Shown here in pieces: positions 1 to 9,469 of a stretch of DNA of 64,000 nt. A model generated the notes under the pieces. The model made no database searches. It was not told the origin of the DNA and was given only the letters and a program-made list of their open reading frames with translations. The stretch lies in contig NZ_BJKL01000003.1 in NCBI RefSeq assembly GCF_006538345.1, positions 124,001-188,000 on the forward strand, given 5' to 3'. The translations under genes were made by a program, and so were the position numbers. The stretch is from Alteromonas sp. KUL49 (lineage in GTDB: Bacteria; Pseudomonadota; Gammaproteobacteria; Enterobacterales; Alteromonadaceae). Numbering within the stretch: the first letter of the stretch is position 1; every line of letters starts with the position of its first letter.

Positions 1-346
1 ATAAAGATGGATGAATGTTCAATAACTTTCCAGAAAATTTGTTGACGAATTCTGGCGTTAAAATACGCATAAACCCTGCAAGCACGATACAGTCTGGGTT
101 TTCTTGGCTTAAAGTGTCTGCTAGCGCTTGGTCGTAACTCTCTCTGTCTTCATACTGTGAGTGGTCTAAACAGAGATGACGAATGCCTGCGTTTTCTGCA
201 CGAGTCAAACCATAGGCATTGGGTTTGTTACTGATGACTAGACTGATTTCAGCGTTTAGCTTGCCATCATCGATATGATCGATAATGGCCTGCAGGTTAC
301 TTCCATTTCCGGAAATCAGAACGCATAGTTTAGATTTGCTGCTCAC
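1..346 (-). CDS. purN: phosphoribosylglycinamide formyltransferase, C-terminus cut by window edge
   Basis: PurN transfers a formyl group from 10-formyl-tetrahydrofolate to GAR in cytosolic purine synthesis. About 115 N-terminal residues are visible. They begin GTG-AGC and carry the family signature [12 protein letters not shown] at the phosphate-binding loop, then SNKPNAYGL, and [10 protein letters not shown] followed by NIHPSL near the edge, all normal for PurN. The GTG start overlaps the purM stop by 4 nt (GTGA), so the two genes are translationally coupled in the usual purMN operon. The rest of the gene lies to the left of the window. Confidence 0.95.
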   Translation of the reverse strand, partial: MSSKSKLCVLISGNGSNLQAIIDHIDDGKLNAEISLVISNKPNAYGLTRAENAGIRHLCLDHSQYEDRESYDQALADTLSQENPDCIVLAGFMRILTPEFVNKFSGKLLNIHPSL

Positions 347-1383
347 TCGTTGATCTCAACTTGTTCGTTACCGTCTTTGGCTTCAATGTCACCAATGACC
401 CAGGCATTCTCACCGTGTGCGGTTAGAATTTCGAGGGATTGTTCAACATTCTCTTCGTCAACAACGATAACCAGGCCAACACCACAGTTAAAAGTACGAT
501 ACATTTCGTGTGTTTCAACGTTGCCTTGTTCTTGTAGCCAGTTGAACACAGTAGGCCATTGCCAGCTAGACGCATCAATCACTACTTTGGCATCGTCTGG
601 CAGTACGCGAGGAATGTTTTCCCAGAAGCCACCGCCAGTAATGTGAGAGATCGCACTCACTTCAACTTCTTCAAGAAGTGCGAGGACAGATTTTACGTAA
701 ATGCGTGTAGGCGCTAATAAATGGTCAATTAGCGGCTTTCCGTCAAGATCAGCATTAACATCTGCATCACTCACTTCAAGTACTTTGCGGATCAATGAGT
801 AACCATTTGAGTGTGGCCCTGACGAACCGAGTGCAATTAGCTTTTGCCCTGGTTTAACTTTGGTACCGTCAATGACTTTATCAGCTTCGACCACACCAAC
901 ACAGAAACCAGCAATGTCGTAATCGCCATCGTGATACATACCCGGCATTTCAGCTGTTTCACCGCCAATAAGTGCACAGTTGCTCTGCTCACAACCATCA
1001 CCAATACCAGCAACAACCGATGCCGCAACGTCAACATCAAGTTTACCTGTGGCGTAGTAGTCTAGGAAAAATAGCGGCTCAGCGCCTTGAACAATGAGGT
1101 CATTGACACACATTGCTACAAGATCAATACCAACACCATCGTGGCGACCTGCGTCCATAGCTACACGAAGCTTAGTACCTACACCGTCAGTACCCGATAC
1201 AAGAAGCGGGTTTTTGTACTTTGTAGGAAGCGAGCACAATGCACCAAAACCACCTAAATTGCCTTTGACTTCTGGACGGTGAGTCCTTTTGGTAACAGAT
1301 TTAATCCGTTCAACAAGTTGGTTTCCGGCATCAATATCAACACCAGCATCTTTGTAACTTAACGAGGTTTTGTTTTCGCTCAC
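343..1383 (-). CDS. purM: phosphoribosylformylglycinamidine cyclo-ligase (AIR synthetase)
   Basis: PurM makes AIR from FGAM using ATP, the fifth step of purine synthesis, in the cytosol. The 346-aa protein has the normal length and the family landmarks: SYKDAGVDI near the N-terminus, [22 protein letters not shown] and [15 protein letters not shown]. It is followed at once by purN with a 4-nt overlap and is divergent from the DUF2066 gene across a gap of about 190 bp, which must hold both promoters. I did not see a convincing PurR operator there. No anomalies. Confidence 0.97.
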   Translation of the reverse strand: MSENKTSLSYKDAGVDIDAGNQLVERIKSVTKRTHRPEVKGNLGGFGALCSLPTKYKNPLLVSGTDGVGTKLRVAMDAGRHDGVGIDLVAMCVNDLIVQGAEPLFFLDYYATGKLDVDVAASVVAGIGDGCEQSNCALIGGETAEMPGMYHDGDYDIAGFCVGVVEADKVIDGTKVKPGQKLIALGSSGPHSNGYSLIRKVLEVSDADVNADLDGKPLIDHLLAPTRIYVKSVLALLEEVEVSAISHITGGGFWENIPRVLPDDAKVVIDASSWQWPTVFNWLQEQGNVETHEMYRTFNCGVGLVIVVDEENVEQSLEILTAHGENAWVIGDIEAKDGNEQVEINE

Positions 1384-1573
1384 GGTTGCGCCCTAGAACT
1401 AAGAGGTGGAAAAACGCGGATTCTACCAGCATGTAACACTAAGTCCAATTGCCTTATCGACTATTCTCGACAATAAATAACGACGCATGTAATTAGTGGA
1501 TGAAATATGCCTAGTTTTGTCAGACAATAGTGCAAACTTAAAATTGTTCTTCAGGATAAAGAGTCTAGGTAAC

Positions 1574-3070
1574 GTGCTGATCATAAATGCTTTAATACGC
1601 CAAGGTGGGCTTAACAAGGCTCCGTTGCTATTACTCTTCGTTGCAACCCTTTGTTTCGGCAGGCTCGCTCATAGTGCCACCTTGGTTGAGGTGAACACCG
1701 CTGCCGTAGAGGTACAAGACCAAGGGCAATCAACGACACAACGGGCAATGAGAGAAGCATTGTCTCGTGTTTTCGTGAAAATGTCTGGCACTCAAGCCGT
1801 GTTAGATAACGGCGCAGTGCGCTCGGCTGTGCGTTCTCCAGAACAATATTTACGCTCTTACCGTTTCTCGTTCGATGAGGGCAAGATATTTTACGTTGCA
1901 GAGTTTGACGAAGAGAGAGTGTCGAACATTCTCCGCGAACAAAACCTTTCTATATGGGAGAGTCGGCGACCCGAAACTCTTTTTTGGTTAGCCATACAAG
2001 ATGACGCCGGAAGACAGCTTGTGAGTAACGACTCTGAGCATCCACTGAAAACAGCGATAGATGAAGTGGCGGACTACCGTGGCTTGCCTGTTGAATTAGC
2101 CTCTGTTAGTGAAGCCAATGATAACTCTGCGTTGCTCTACGATGTATGGGGGCGTTTCGGTGCTCGTATTAAATCTGCGTCTTTGACGTACGGAGCAGAT
2201 ACCATCATTGCCGCTAGGTTATATCCTAACCGTGCAGAAGAAGTAATCATTCCTGAGCAAGACAATGAGACGCCAGTCGATGAACCACAAGGTCAAGGTT
2301 CATCACTAAGCCTTGAAGATGCAGAGCGATTGTTAGAAGAGGCATTGTCTCAGGAATCGCCAACCGCTGACTCAAGCGAGGAAGTGCTCGAAACAGTGTC
2401 AGACAACCCATCAAATGGAGAAGCCGAATTATCGTCACTGGATATGCTATTAGACGAAATTTTAGCTGAGCAAGAGGGCGCCAATAGCGCGGCTGAAGAA
2501 ACCTCAGAAGAATCACTGCCCAGTTTTTTAAACGATATTGATTATTCAAACAGTGATATTCAGGCTTACGAATCGGAAGAGCAAGTAACAAGAGGAAGCG
2601 CGTTTTCAAACGAAGAGTTTGATTATTATGCCGAGCGTGAGACCAGTGGCGACTATGGTTTTGACTTTATGATCATGTCTCAGTCGGGTGTTGTTGAAGG
2701 GAAAATCTACGGAAACTCGCCTGAGCAAATGATTAGCCGATTTGTGAACCAGTACGCCGATGATATTGCGGTTCAGTATACGGTATCGCATGCCGATGCT
2801 GACATTGCTCGATCTTCACTGTCAATCTCAGTAGCGAATATCAGTAGTATTGAGAACTACGTCGCTATAGTGAATTACCTTTCAACCTTCAGCTTAATTG
2901 AATCCGTGGTGCTGACACAGCAACAAGGCTCTGTGGCAAGCTTCGACCTTGTTTTGTTGGGGGATGTGCAAGACTTCATCACAACCATCTTGTTGGATTC
3001 GCAATTGGTTCCCGTTAATGAAAGTGCCCAACAGGATGAGTTACAGCGGGCATTTTATTGGAACCCTTGA
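1574..3070 (+). CDS. DUF2066 family secreted protein with long acidic insertion
   Basis: I recognise this as a DUF2066 protein of unknown function that is often found beside purM and hda in marine gammaproteobacteria. I chose GTG 1574 because it puts a signal peptide first (hydrophobic APLLLLFVATLCF, then AHSA), giving 498 aa; an in-frame GTG at 1496 would add 26 unlikely residues. Mature residues 1-200 or so hold the family core (TQRAMREALSRVFVKMSGT, YRFSFDEGKIFYVAEFD). Residues of roughly 225-380 are very rich in Glu, Asp and Ser and look disordered. The C-terminal part resumes with folded-looking sequence. The insertion makes it longer than I would expect for the family. It ends 9 nt before hda and is probably cotranscribed with it. 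Confidence 0.8.
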   Translation: MLIINALIRQGGLNKAPLLLLFVATLCFGRLAHSATLVEVNTAAVEVQDQGQSTTQRAMREALSRVFVKMSGTQAVLDNGAVRSAVRSPEQYLRSYRFSFDEGKIFYVAEFDEERVSNILREQNLSIWESRRPETLFWLAIQDDAGRQLVSNDSEHPLKTAIDEVADYRGLPVELASVSEANDNSALLYDVWGRFGARIKSASLTYGADTIIAARLYPNRAEEVIIPEQDNETPVDEPQGQGSSLSLEDAERLLEEALSQESPTADSSEEVLETVSDNPSNGEAELSSLDMLLDEILAEQEGANSAAEETSEESLPSFLNDIDYSNSDIQAYESEEQVTRGSAFSNEEFDYYAERETSGDYGFDFMIMSQSGVVEGKIYGNSPEQMISRFVNQYADDIAVQYTVSHADADIARSSLSISVANISSIENYVAIVNYLSTFSLIESVVLTQQQGSVASFDLVLLGDVQDFITTILLDSQLVPVNESAQQDELQRAFYWNP

Positions 3071-3079
3071 TAGTAGATT

Positions 3080-3817
3080 ATGCAATTACCGCTTCCTGTC
3101 TCATTACCTGTTCACGAAACCTTCAATAGTTTTGTTGAGGGAGTGAATGGTGAAGCGGTGAATGTGTTAAAACGCATCACTCAAAGTCTGAGTCACGCCT
3201 CAAATGGCAATGAACACCTCGATCTACAATCCCTTTCTATGCCCATGGTATTGCTTCGTGGCGGCGCGGCCACTGGCAAGAGTCACCTATTGTTTTCCGT
3301 GTGTCACAGGTTGGCGCGTGCTGAAATAGCCCATCTTTATTTGAACTTAGATGATGCTAGCCAATGGGTCCCTTCCGTATTGGAGGGATTAGAGTCATTA
3401 CCTGTCATTTGCCTCGATAATATTGATAGTGTGGCAGGGGATCCACTTTGGGAAGAGGCGCTCTTCGATTTATTCAACAAGGTAATTGAGAAGAGTAATT
3501 CACTTGTTATTTGCACCCAGCGAATGACTGATATGCCTGTTGATTTTGTACTACCTGACTTGGCTTCTCGTTTGTCTTGGGGAGTGACTTATCATTTGAA
3601 GCCACTCAATGACGAGGGAAGAGAAAAGGCACTGAGGTTACGAGCTTCTCAGAAAGGCTTGTCACTGTCAGAACAAGCATTACAGTTTTTGCTTCATCAC
3701 AGTGACCGTACTATTACTAATTTGGTCAGTCTTCTCGACCGATTAGACAGTCGCTCACTACAAGAACAGAAGAAATTATCGGTTGCTATGGTGAAGCGAG
3801 AGCTAAACCTGCCTTAA
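3080..3817 (+). CDS. hda: DnaA regulatory inactivator Hda
   Basis: Hda, bound to the DNA-loaded sliding clamp, stimulates ATP hydrolysis by DnaA after initiation and so prevents re-initiation. The 245-aa protein starts with the clamp-binding peptide QLPLPV (residues 2-7). It then has an AAA+ domain with a variant Walker A (GGAATGKSH), a Walker B-like ICLDNID and the sensor region, ending in KRELNLP. Length and motifs match E. coli Hda. It follows the DUF2066 gene by 9 nt and faces the lipoprotein gene convergently. Confidence 0.95.
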   Translation: MQLPLPVSLPVHETFNSFVEGVNGEAVNVLKRITQSLSHASNGNEHLDLQSLSMPMVLLRGGAATGKSHLLFSVCHRLARAEIAHLYLNLDDASQWVPSVLEGLESLPVICLDNIDSVAGDPLWEEALFDLFNKVIEKSNSLVICTQRMTDMPVDFVLPDLASRLSWGVTYHLKPLNDEGREKALRLRASQKGLSLSEQALQFLLHHSDRTITNLVSLLDRLDSRSLQEQKKLSVAMVKRELNLP

Positions 3818-3850
3818 CTCACTTTGTTGTATCTATTCTCTGTGCTGCCA

Positions 3851-5746
3851 CTATTCATGTGATTGACGCACCTGTTCAAAAAGCTCTGCCTTTTGAGTAG
3901 CGTTCAATTCGATACTGGGAACAACTGAACGGCCTTCCGATAGGGTTAACGTATCAAACCACGGAGCGCCCGCAGGGAAATCAACAGGGTCTGGCAAGCT
4001 ATTTTGGATGGATGGTACGTTTAGCGTGGGAAGAACTCGACTAACCGCATAATTAACCCTTGATTGGATCGACGGATCATTCACTCTGTCCCGTTGTGCC
4101 CAAGTGACCTCATAATCTCCGTCTTCAATCGTTTGCTGGGTGAATACTGCGGCATCAGAACTCACTCCCATGCGATACAACATCATGAAGCGTTCAACCA
4201 GTGTGGCAAAATCCTCTCTCTCTGTGTGGTATGAGTAGAAAGATACTGCATTGTCTTCGGTGAACCATTGGGCAACTTGAGACGCTGTATATCCCCGTTG
4301 TGTAGACGATGCCGATTCACCTCGATACATCACGCGAGCAAGGGCATGAAGCTGACTCGATGTTAACGGAAATACTCGATCTAACCCCGTGGAAAGCGGC
4401 GAGTAACCATTGTTGTTGGTATACGAAAGGGGGGATTCGCTCATGGAAATTTGTGACCAACGAGTGTAATCAAAATAATCATTTGCATGGGCAAGTTCAT
4501 GGTAAAGCAGCCAGGTGAGGGCAGCTTCAACACCTTCTCTTGTTCTCGTTGCTCTATTTTCAGCTTGAGTTCCTGGTTGAGGGTAGTAATAAGCGCCATC
4601 GCGAACATAACGCCAGGTTGTGTCGTAAGCCAGTTCTGAACCAAACCCAGAGCGATAGTCAGGTCGTGTGTTTACTGTGTCTCGTTCTTCTGGCGTTCGC
4701 CAAAAGTTGTTTGCATCTAGATAAATTGCCCCTGTTGCCGTCCAATAGAAAGACGGGCGAATATCATAAGAAATCACTACAGCTGTCGTTGCACGCAACA
4801 GCGAGAGCATGTCATCGCCACTGGGTGACGTCATTAGGTAGTCTTTAAACGCGTCACCCATCCAAGGGTGAGAAACATATGTTCTATTCAAAACATCATC
4901 TATGGTCGGTGACTCTGTGTCCTGACCTAACAAGGGAAGAGTTGAGAAAGCGCAGCTGTCTTTTACCGTGTTGTTGTATACACATTGGTCTAGTGCATTC
5001 GCATAAGGGCTATTTTCAATATAAGCCTGCATGTGTGAGGTTACTGTCTCGGTACCATCATTATTTAACGCATACATAAAGCCGGACGTATCAATATCTG
5101 TACTTTTTACAAGTACTAATGTGGTGTCAGTGCCTTGAGTTCCGTCACTGTAAGTAATATCTGCTTGGTATTCGATCACTTGATCTTGAGTTACCCGTGG
5201 GGCTTCAAAATAAATGGTGTAGGGTAGACCGCTGCTGTAACTCACGTTGACCGGCGTTGGGCCGCTTCGTTGCGTCCAGCTTATACTCGACACGTCATCC
5301 ACTTTTAACGGGTTTGCGTAAACCCTCAGTGAAACGCGGTTACCTTCGGACGCCTCATGCCCTCTGCGAATGATGGCATCGGGAGCACCCTCTTCAATGA
5401 TGCTAAATGACTGTTCTGCTTCAACAGATGCACCACTTTCTAATGTGGCAGTAGCAGTAATGGTGTAGTCGCCTACTTGAGAGGCATCAAACGCAAACAC
5501 TTGCGTATGTGAACTTAACGACGTAACGCTGGGTGACGTTGATTCCCATGCAATAGACGTTATGTTTTCCCCGGTGTCAGCTAATGTAGCAAAGGCAACA
5601 GAATCACCCAACGGAATAGATTCTGCGCCAACGATGATGAGCTGTGGAGGCTCAGAAGGAATTGGCACCTCATTGTTGTTACTACTTGAGCCCCCGCCAC
5701 AACCCGCGAGAAGGGTGATCAAACCAACAATTGTGTACCGCATCAT
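3851..5746 (-). CDS. lipoprotein with HELAH motif, putative zinc metallopeptidase
   Basis: I do not recognise a named family. The 631-aa product begins with a lipoprotein signal (LLAGC, lipidated Cys16), then a Gly/Ser/Asn linker. Residues about 35-215 read as two beta-rich Ig- or PKD-like repeats. Residues 416-420 are HELAH, a match to the HExxH zinc-binding motif, in the helix-like context LTWLLYHELAHANDYFD. EREDFATLVERF at about 509-520 could supply a third ligand. This suggests a membrane-anchored secreted metallopeptidase, but function is inference from the motif. The start has a good GGAG site and sits 2 nt after the DUF2069 stop, so it is the last gene of the arsC-wrbA-DUF2069 operon. 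It is convergent with hda. Confidence 0.7.
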   Translation of the reverse strand: MMRYTIVGLITLLAGCGGGSSSNNNEVPIPSEPPQLIIVGAESIPLGDSVAFATLADTGENITSIAWESTSPSVTSLSSHTQVFAFDASQVGDYTITATATLESGASVEAEQSFSIIEEGAPDAIIRRGHEASEGNRVSLRVYANPLKVDDVSSISWTQRSGPTPVNVSYSSGLPYTIYFEAPRVTQDQVIEYQADITYSDGTQGTDTTLVLVKSTDIDTSGFMYALNNDGTETVTSHMQAYIENSPYANALDQCVYNNTVKDSCAFSTLPLLGQDTESPTIDDVLNRTYVSHPWMGDAFKDYLMTSPSGDDMLSLLRATTAVVISYDIRPSFYWTATGAIYLDANNFWRTPEERDTVNTRPDYRSGFGSELAYDTTWRYVRDGAYYYPQPGTQAENRATRTREGVEAALTWLLYHELAHANDYFDYTRWSQISMSESPLSYTNNNGYSPLSTGLDRVFPLTSSQLHALARVMYRGESASSTQRGYTASQVAQWFTEDNAVSFYSYHTEREDFATLVERFMMLYRMGVSSDAAVFTQQTIEDGDYEVTWAQRDRVNDPSIQSRVNYAVSRVLPTLNVPSIQNSLPDPVDFPAGAPWFDTLTLSEGRSVVPSIELNATQKAELFEQVRQSHE

Positions 5747-5748
5747 GA

Positions 5749-6165
5749 TTATTCTCCTTCGAAAAACGCTCGCTCTTCTTGCATCTCTTGTTTGAGTTTT
5801 TTAATTCCTAAACCTAATTCTCTGCCTCGCTTACGAGCGAATACTGCACAGCCGGTAAACATACCTACACAAAGCACTAGTTCAATGGCGCCATAAAGAG
5901 CCTCTTCGGGTACTGCGTAGATTACGGTAATGGCATGCAATAAATAAAACAACACCACAAAGTTTGCCCAAGCGTGTGTGTAAGGTTTGCCCTGCACAAC
6001 TCCTTTATAAGGTAACGCGAGAGGAATTACATATATTAAGGCTACAAAAACAGGCGAGTAGCTATGAGTGGTTGTCAAAAAAAACTGCCAGCTGATCACC
6101 CATACGAGTAACAACGTGTGGCTAATTAGTGCGAGGTAACGATATTTTTTGGTATCTGGAGACAT
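5749..6165 (-). CDS. DUF2069 family small membrane protein
   Basis: This is a 138-aa integral membrane protein of the DUF2069 family, function unknown. Starting at ATG 6165 gives MSPDTKKYRYLALISH, then about four hydrophobic segments and a charged C-terminal tail (RGRELGLGIKKLKQEMQEER). An in-frame start at 6447 would read antisense-like sequence through the wrbA gene and is not credible. ATG 6165 lies 2 nt after the wrbA stop, and the lipoprotein gene follows within 2 nt, so the four genes arsC, wrbA, DUF2069 and lipoprotein form one tight operon. Confidence 0.85.
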   Translation of the reverse strand: MSPDTKKYRYLALISHTLLLVWVISWQFFLTTTHSYSPVFVALIYVIPLALPYKGVVQGKPYTHAWANFVVLFYLLHAITVIYAVPEEALYGAIELVLCVGMFTGCAVFARKRGRELGLGIKKLKQEMQEERAFFEGE

Positions 6166-6167
6166 TG

Positions 6168-6758
6168 TTAGTCCTGTTTTATTGAGCATAGCGCTTGGGC
6201 CATGTGCGCTAGTCGTTTGCCTTGCGCTACGCAAAGCGCTTTTTCTTCTTTGCTTAACGCGCTTTGTGTATTCACCGCGTGATGCGACACTCCATAAGGC
6301 GTTCCACCACTGGTCGTGGCATGCAGTTCTGGCTCGCTGTAAGGTAGCCCACAAATCACCATACCGTGATGAAGCAATGGGAGCATCATCGACAGTAGCG
6401 TTGTTTCTTGACCACCATGCATTGAGCTTGATGAGGTAAAAACGCACGCTGGTTTATTGATTAACGCACCTTTTAACCATTGCGCTGTTGATGAATCTAA
6501 AAAATGCTTAAGCGGTGCGGCCATATTACCAAAGTAGGTAGGGCTACCGAGCGCCAGACCACTGCAGTTCTCCAAATCTGAGAGCGTGACATAAGGTGGT
6601 CCATTAGTGGGTTCATCAGCTGTACCATTTGATGATATCTCCGGGACAGTGCGCACCATCACTTGATGTTCACTAGATTGAACACCCTGAGCGATGGCAT
6701 CTGCTAGGCGCTTGATACTGCCATGTTTACTGTAGTAAAGGACAAGGATAGGCCCCAT
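6168..6758 (-). CDS. wrbA: WrbA-type flavodoxin / NAD(P)H:quinone oxidoreductase
   Basis: The 196-aa flavodoxin-fold protein probably reduces quinones by two electrons with NAD(P)H and FMN in the cytosol. Visible landmarks are the FMN phosphate loop YYSKHGSIKRLADAI, GSPTYFGNMAAPLKHFLD, and SSSMHGGQETTLLS with the WrbA-typical GLPYSEPEL region. Length agrees with the family. Its ATG overlaps the arsC stop (TAATG), which points to coupled translation. The pairing of WrbA with an ArsC/YfgD protein beside hda and bepA recurs in gammaproteobacteria. Confidence 0.9.
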   Translation of the reverse strand: MGPILVLYYSKHGSIKRLADAIAQGVQSSEHQVMVRTVPEISSNGTADEPTNGPPYVTLSDLENCSGLALGSPTYFGNMAAPLKHFLDSSTAQWLKGALINKPACVFTSSSSMHGGQETTLLSMMLPLLHHGMVICGLPYSEPELHATTSGGTPYGVSHHAVNTQSALSKEEKALCVAQGKRLAHMAQALCSIKQD

Positions 6759-7111
6759 TACACTATTTCCAATACTGCCTCTGGTGGGCGCCCAATACGA
6801 GCACTGTCACCGTTAATCACTACAGGACGTTCAATCAGTTTTGGCTCTTTTACCATAGCTTCAAACAACATATCGTCGGTCACTGTCTCTGCCCCTAGGT
6901 TAAGTTCTTTATACGCCGCCTCTTTTGTACGCATCATTTCGCGAACTTGTTCAACATTGAGCTTACCAAACACGCCTTTGAGTGCTTGAGTAGAAAGCGG
7001 TGTTTTTAAATATTCAATAACTTCAGGTTCAATACCTTTTTCCTGAAGTAGTGCTAATGTTTGTCGGCTTTTAGAGCAGCGAGGATTGTGCAGTATTGAA
7101 ATAAGTGACAT
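6758..7111 (-). CDS. arsC: ArsC/YfgD family thioredoxin-fold reductase
   Basis: This 117-aa protein belongs to the glutaredoxin-dependent arsenate reductase family, YfgD branch. The active cysteine is in HNPRCSKSRQTL, and the conserved NGDSARIGRPPE region with PVVING before it gives the C-terminal arginine-containing part. ATG 7111 gives the standard N-terminus MSLISILHNPRC; a longer frame to 7171 lacks family similarity. It overlaps wrbA by 1 nt. No arsenic resistance genes are nearby, so a true arsenate role is not shown; in E. coli the same gene sits between hda and bepA. Confidence 0.88.
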   Translation of the reverse strand: MSLISILHNPRCSKSRQTLALLQEKGIEPEVIEYLKTPLSTQALKGVFGKLNVEQVREMMRTKEAAYKELNLGAETVTDDMLFEAMVKEPKLIERPVVINGDSARIGRPPEAVLEIV

Positions 7112-7258
7112 GATTTGAACCGCGTAAATTGAAGATGACGAGACTATTGCGGTTTTGCGAGTAATTTTCAAGTCGATAGGTATAGATAGTCGCTATTGGT
7201 TGAATTATTGTTCTCGAATGTACACGAAATAAACACAGACTTATTAAGGAGTTGGTGA

Positions 7259-7732
7259 ATGTGGTTGCGTATAGCTACTGTTGTGTTGGTATTGCTGTCG
7301 GTAGCTGCCGGTGGATTCGTATATAAGGTTACGCGTAACGACTTTTCAACGTTAAATGGGCAAGGTTATCGTTGGAATGCATTAGAGGGCCAGTGGATTA
7401 TCGTAAACTATTTCGCTCCGTGGTGTGCGCCTTGTTTAAGAGAAATGCCAGAGCTTCATCACTTCGAAAATAATGCGCCTAGCAATACCACAATCTTTGC
7501 CGTTAACTTTGATGTAATGAGCAAAGATGACCTCCGTGAAATGGTCGAAGAACACAACATCCAACTAGACGTTATCTATGTGGATGAAAGCACAGTGCTG
7601 CCCATGGAAAAACCACCGTATCTCCCTGCCACTTACATTATCGCACCCGACGGTAAAGTAGTGGATGCGATAATGGGGGAAGTATCTTCAAACTTACTCA
7701 ACGAAAGATTGCAGTTATTACAATCTCGCTAA
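7259..7732 (+). CDS. TlpA-like membrane-anchored thioredoxin
   Basis: The 157-aa protein has one N-terminal hydrophobic anchor (residues about 4-22) and a thioredoxin domain with the redox pair in WCAPC, followed by a cis-proline region at LPATYII. It should face the periplasm and act as a disulfide reductase of the TlpA/ResA type; the partner is unknown. The start has a strong AAGGAG ribosome site. The gene is divergent from arsC and its 3' end overlaps the convergent bepA gene by 15 nt. In E. coli no thioredoxin gene occupies this place. Confidence 0.85.
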   Translation: MWLRIATVVLVLLSVAAGGFVYKVTRNDFSTLNGQGYRWNALEGQWIIVNYFAPWCAPCLREMPELHHFENNAPSNTTIFAVNFDVMSKDDLREMVEEHNIQLDVIYVDESTVLPMEKPPYLPATYIIAPDGKVVDAIMGEVSSNLLNERLQLLQSR

Positions 7733-9181
7733 TCGCTCTTCTTGGGCTCTGAATTGTTCGATTCTGGCTCTTATACGCTGTTTCTCCAGATAACTATCTT
7801 TTGAGAAGTTGTAAGCGAACTGTAGCTCGTCTACGGCGAGTGTGTAGGCTCCGTACAATGCCAAGACCTCAGCTTTGCTTTGATGCATCTGCGAATACAT
7901 GTTCGCTTTCTGATAGGCGTCACTAATAAGCTGGTGTGCCAAATGGTAATCGTTGTCTATCAGTAGATAGTCTTTGAGTAAACTGATTGCCTCATCGTAA
8001 CGCTCGGCATATATCATTGCATTGGCGTAATTCAAGGCTAGCACCTTATTTCTCGGATTTATCTCCACATGCGACGCTAACATCTCGATGGCGGCATCGG
8101 GTTTTTCCAATTCAATCAATATATCGGTGGCTGCATCTAGATAAAACAGATTGTCACTGTCCTTTTCCAATAAGCTTTCAATGATTGTTTTAGCTTCTTC
8201 TAATTTCTCAGTCCGCATTAAGGCAAGTGCAAGTCCATATCTAGCGGCTACTTCACTTCGATAATCGCCGCTAGAAAGCATTGCTTTAAAATGCTCCTCT
8301 GCATAGGCGGGCTCAAAGGAATAACGCGCTTTGATTCTTGCCTTAGCTAATTCAAACGACGTACTGATGGGAATAAAACGGGTAGGGTAATCTCCCGCTC
8401 GGTTTCTCGCATCGGCGATTCGAGTTTCTGTTAGCGGGTGAGTGAGCAAGCGCGCTGGTGGACGTGATGTCATTCGATATTGCTCAGCAAGCGTTGAGAA
8501 AAAAGTCGCTGCAGCATTGGGGTCAAACCCAGCTCGAGCGAGCGTAGCAATACCAATGCGATCGGCTTCTTGCTCATTTGAACGAGTGTAGTCTATTTGC
8601 ATCTGTGCTTGCGCTGCTTGGCTTGCCTGGATGGCAGCCATACCCGCTTGTGGATTAGCGATGGTCACCAAAAGGCCACCTATCAAAGAGGCAAGTGCAA
8701 GTGGCGACGAACGCTGTTGCGCTTGAATCGAACGGGCGATATGGCGTTGTGTTACGTGTGATATTTCGTGTGCCAATACCGAAGCAAGTTCACTTTCACT
8801 TTTTGATCTTCTAATGAGACCCGCATGAACACCAATGTGACCACCAAAAAAGGCGAATGCGTTAACTGCGTCATTGTTTACCCAGAAAAATGTGAAGGGA
8901 AATTTGGTATTGTCGGCGTGCACCACGAGCCTATTACCTAAATCCTGCAGATATTCATCGAGCACTGGATCCATAATCATGGGCGATTGCGCCCGCATTT
9001 GACGCATGACCGCATCACCGAGCAACATCTCTTTGTCGATAGAGATTGCATCTGAGGCAACTACGCCTATTTCTGGTAAGGCGTTTCTATTGGTTTGTGC
9101 GGCATCTTGAGCGATGGCAGGTAGGCTTGCGCCAATAACGGCTGAGATAACCAGTAAGCTGAGTCTTAAAACGCGTTTCAT
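7718..9181 (-). CDS. bepA: BepA-like M48 metalloprotease/chaperone with TPR domain
   Basis: BepA is a periplasmic zinc protease that assembles or degrades LptD and other outer-membrane proteins. The 487-aa protein has a signal peptide (LSLLVISAVIGASLPAIAQ), an M48 domain with HEISH at 138-142 and the downstream Glu ligand in SNEQEADRIG (about 203-205), and a C-terminal TPR region from about 300 to the end. Length and layout equal E. coli BepA. It is divergent from the perM-type gene as in E. coli. Its last 15 nt overlap the thioredoxin gene on the other strand. Confidence 0.93.
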   Translation of the reverse strand: MKRVLRLSLLVISAVIGASLPAIAQDAAQTNRNALPEIGVVASDAISIDKEMLLGDAVMRQMRAQSPMIMDPVLDEYLQDLGNRLVVHADNTKFPFTFFWVNNDAVNAFAFFGGHIGVHAGLIRRSKSESELASVLAHEISHVTQRHIARSIQAQQRSSPLALASLIGGLLVTIANPQAGMAAIQASQAAQAQMQIDYTRSNEQEADRIGIATLARAGFDPNAAATFFSTLAEQYRMTSRPPARLLTHPLTETRIADARNRAGDYPTRFIPISTSFELAKARIKARYSFEPAYAEEHFKAMLSSGDYRSEVAARYGLALALMRTEKLEEAKTIIESLLEKDSDNLFYLDAATDILIELEKPDAAIEMLASHVEINPRNKVLALNYANAMIYAERYDEAISLLKDYLLIDNDYHLAHQLISDAYQKANMYSQMHQSKAEVLALYGAYTLAVDELQFAYNFSKDSYLEKQRIRARIEQFRAQEERLARL

Positions 9182-9469
9182 AGGCCCTTAAAGTTACAAA
9201 GTGTTCCGTACAACATCTAGTTAGAGATAAGAATATCTGTTCAGTTTCATTTAGATGAAAAAATATTTTGCTTTTGTTTTAGTAGACTAAAAAAGCAACA
9301 CCAATTCCTTTTCAATCCCACTATAGCACACTGTCTTGTACGTGTTGGAGTTACTCAAAGGTTTTGTTTCAACGACAAAATTTTGTGAGTGGTGGTATGG
9401 AGTATTGCGAGCGATAGGCAAATTACTCTATCATGCTGACTCTACCTTCTATATTCCTTGGACGTAATT

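Noticed and set aside
2247..2609. Long antisense frames such as this one and those opposite bepA, rpsA and ald
   Set aside because: They lie wholly inside well-supported genes, have no ribosome sites and show no family similarity.
5749..6447. 232-aa protein starting at 6447
   Set aside because: The first 94 residues read antisense-like basic sequence through wrbA; the family start is ATG 6165.
9268..9299. AT-rich palindrome before perM as a promoter operator
   Set aside because: Pairing is imperfect with unequal arms, and no known consensus fits.
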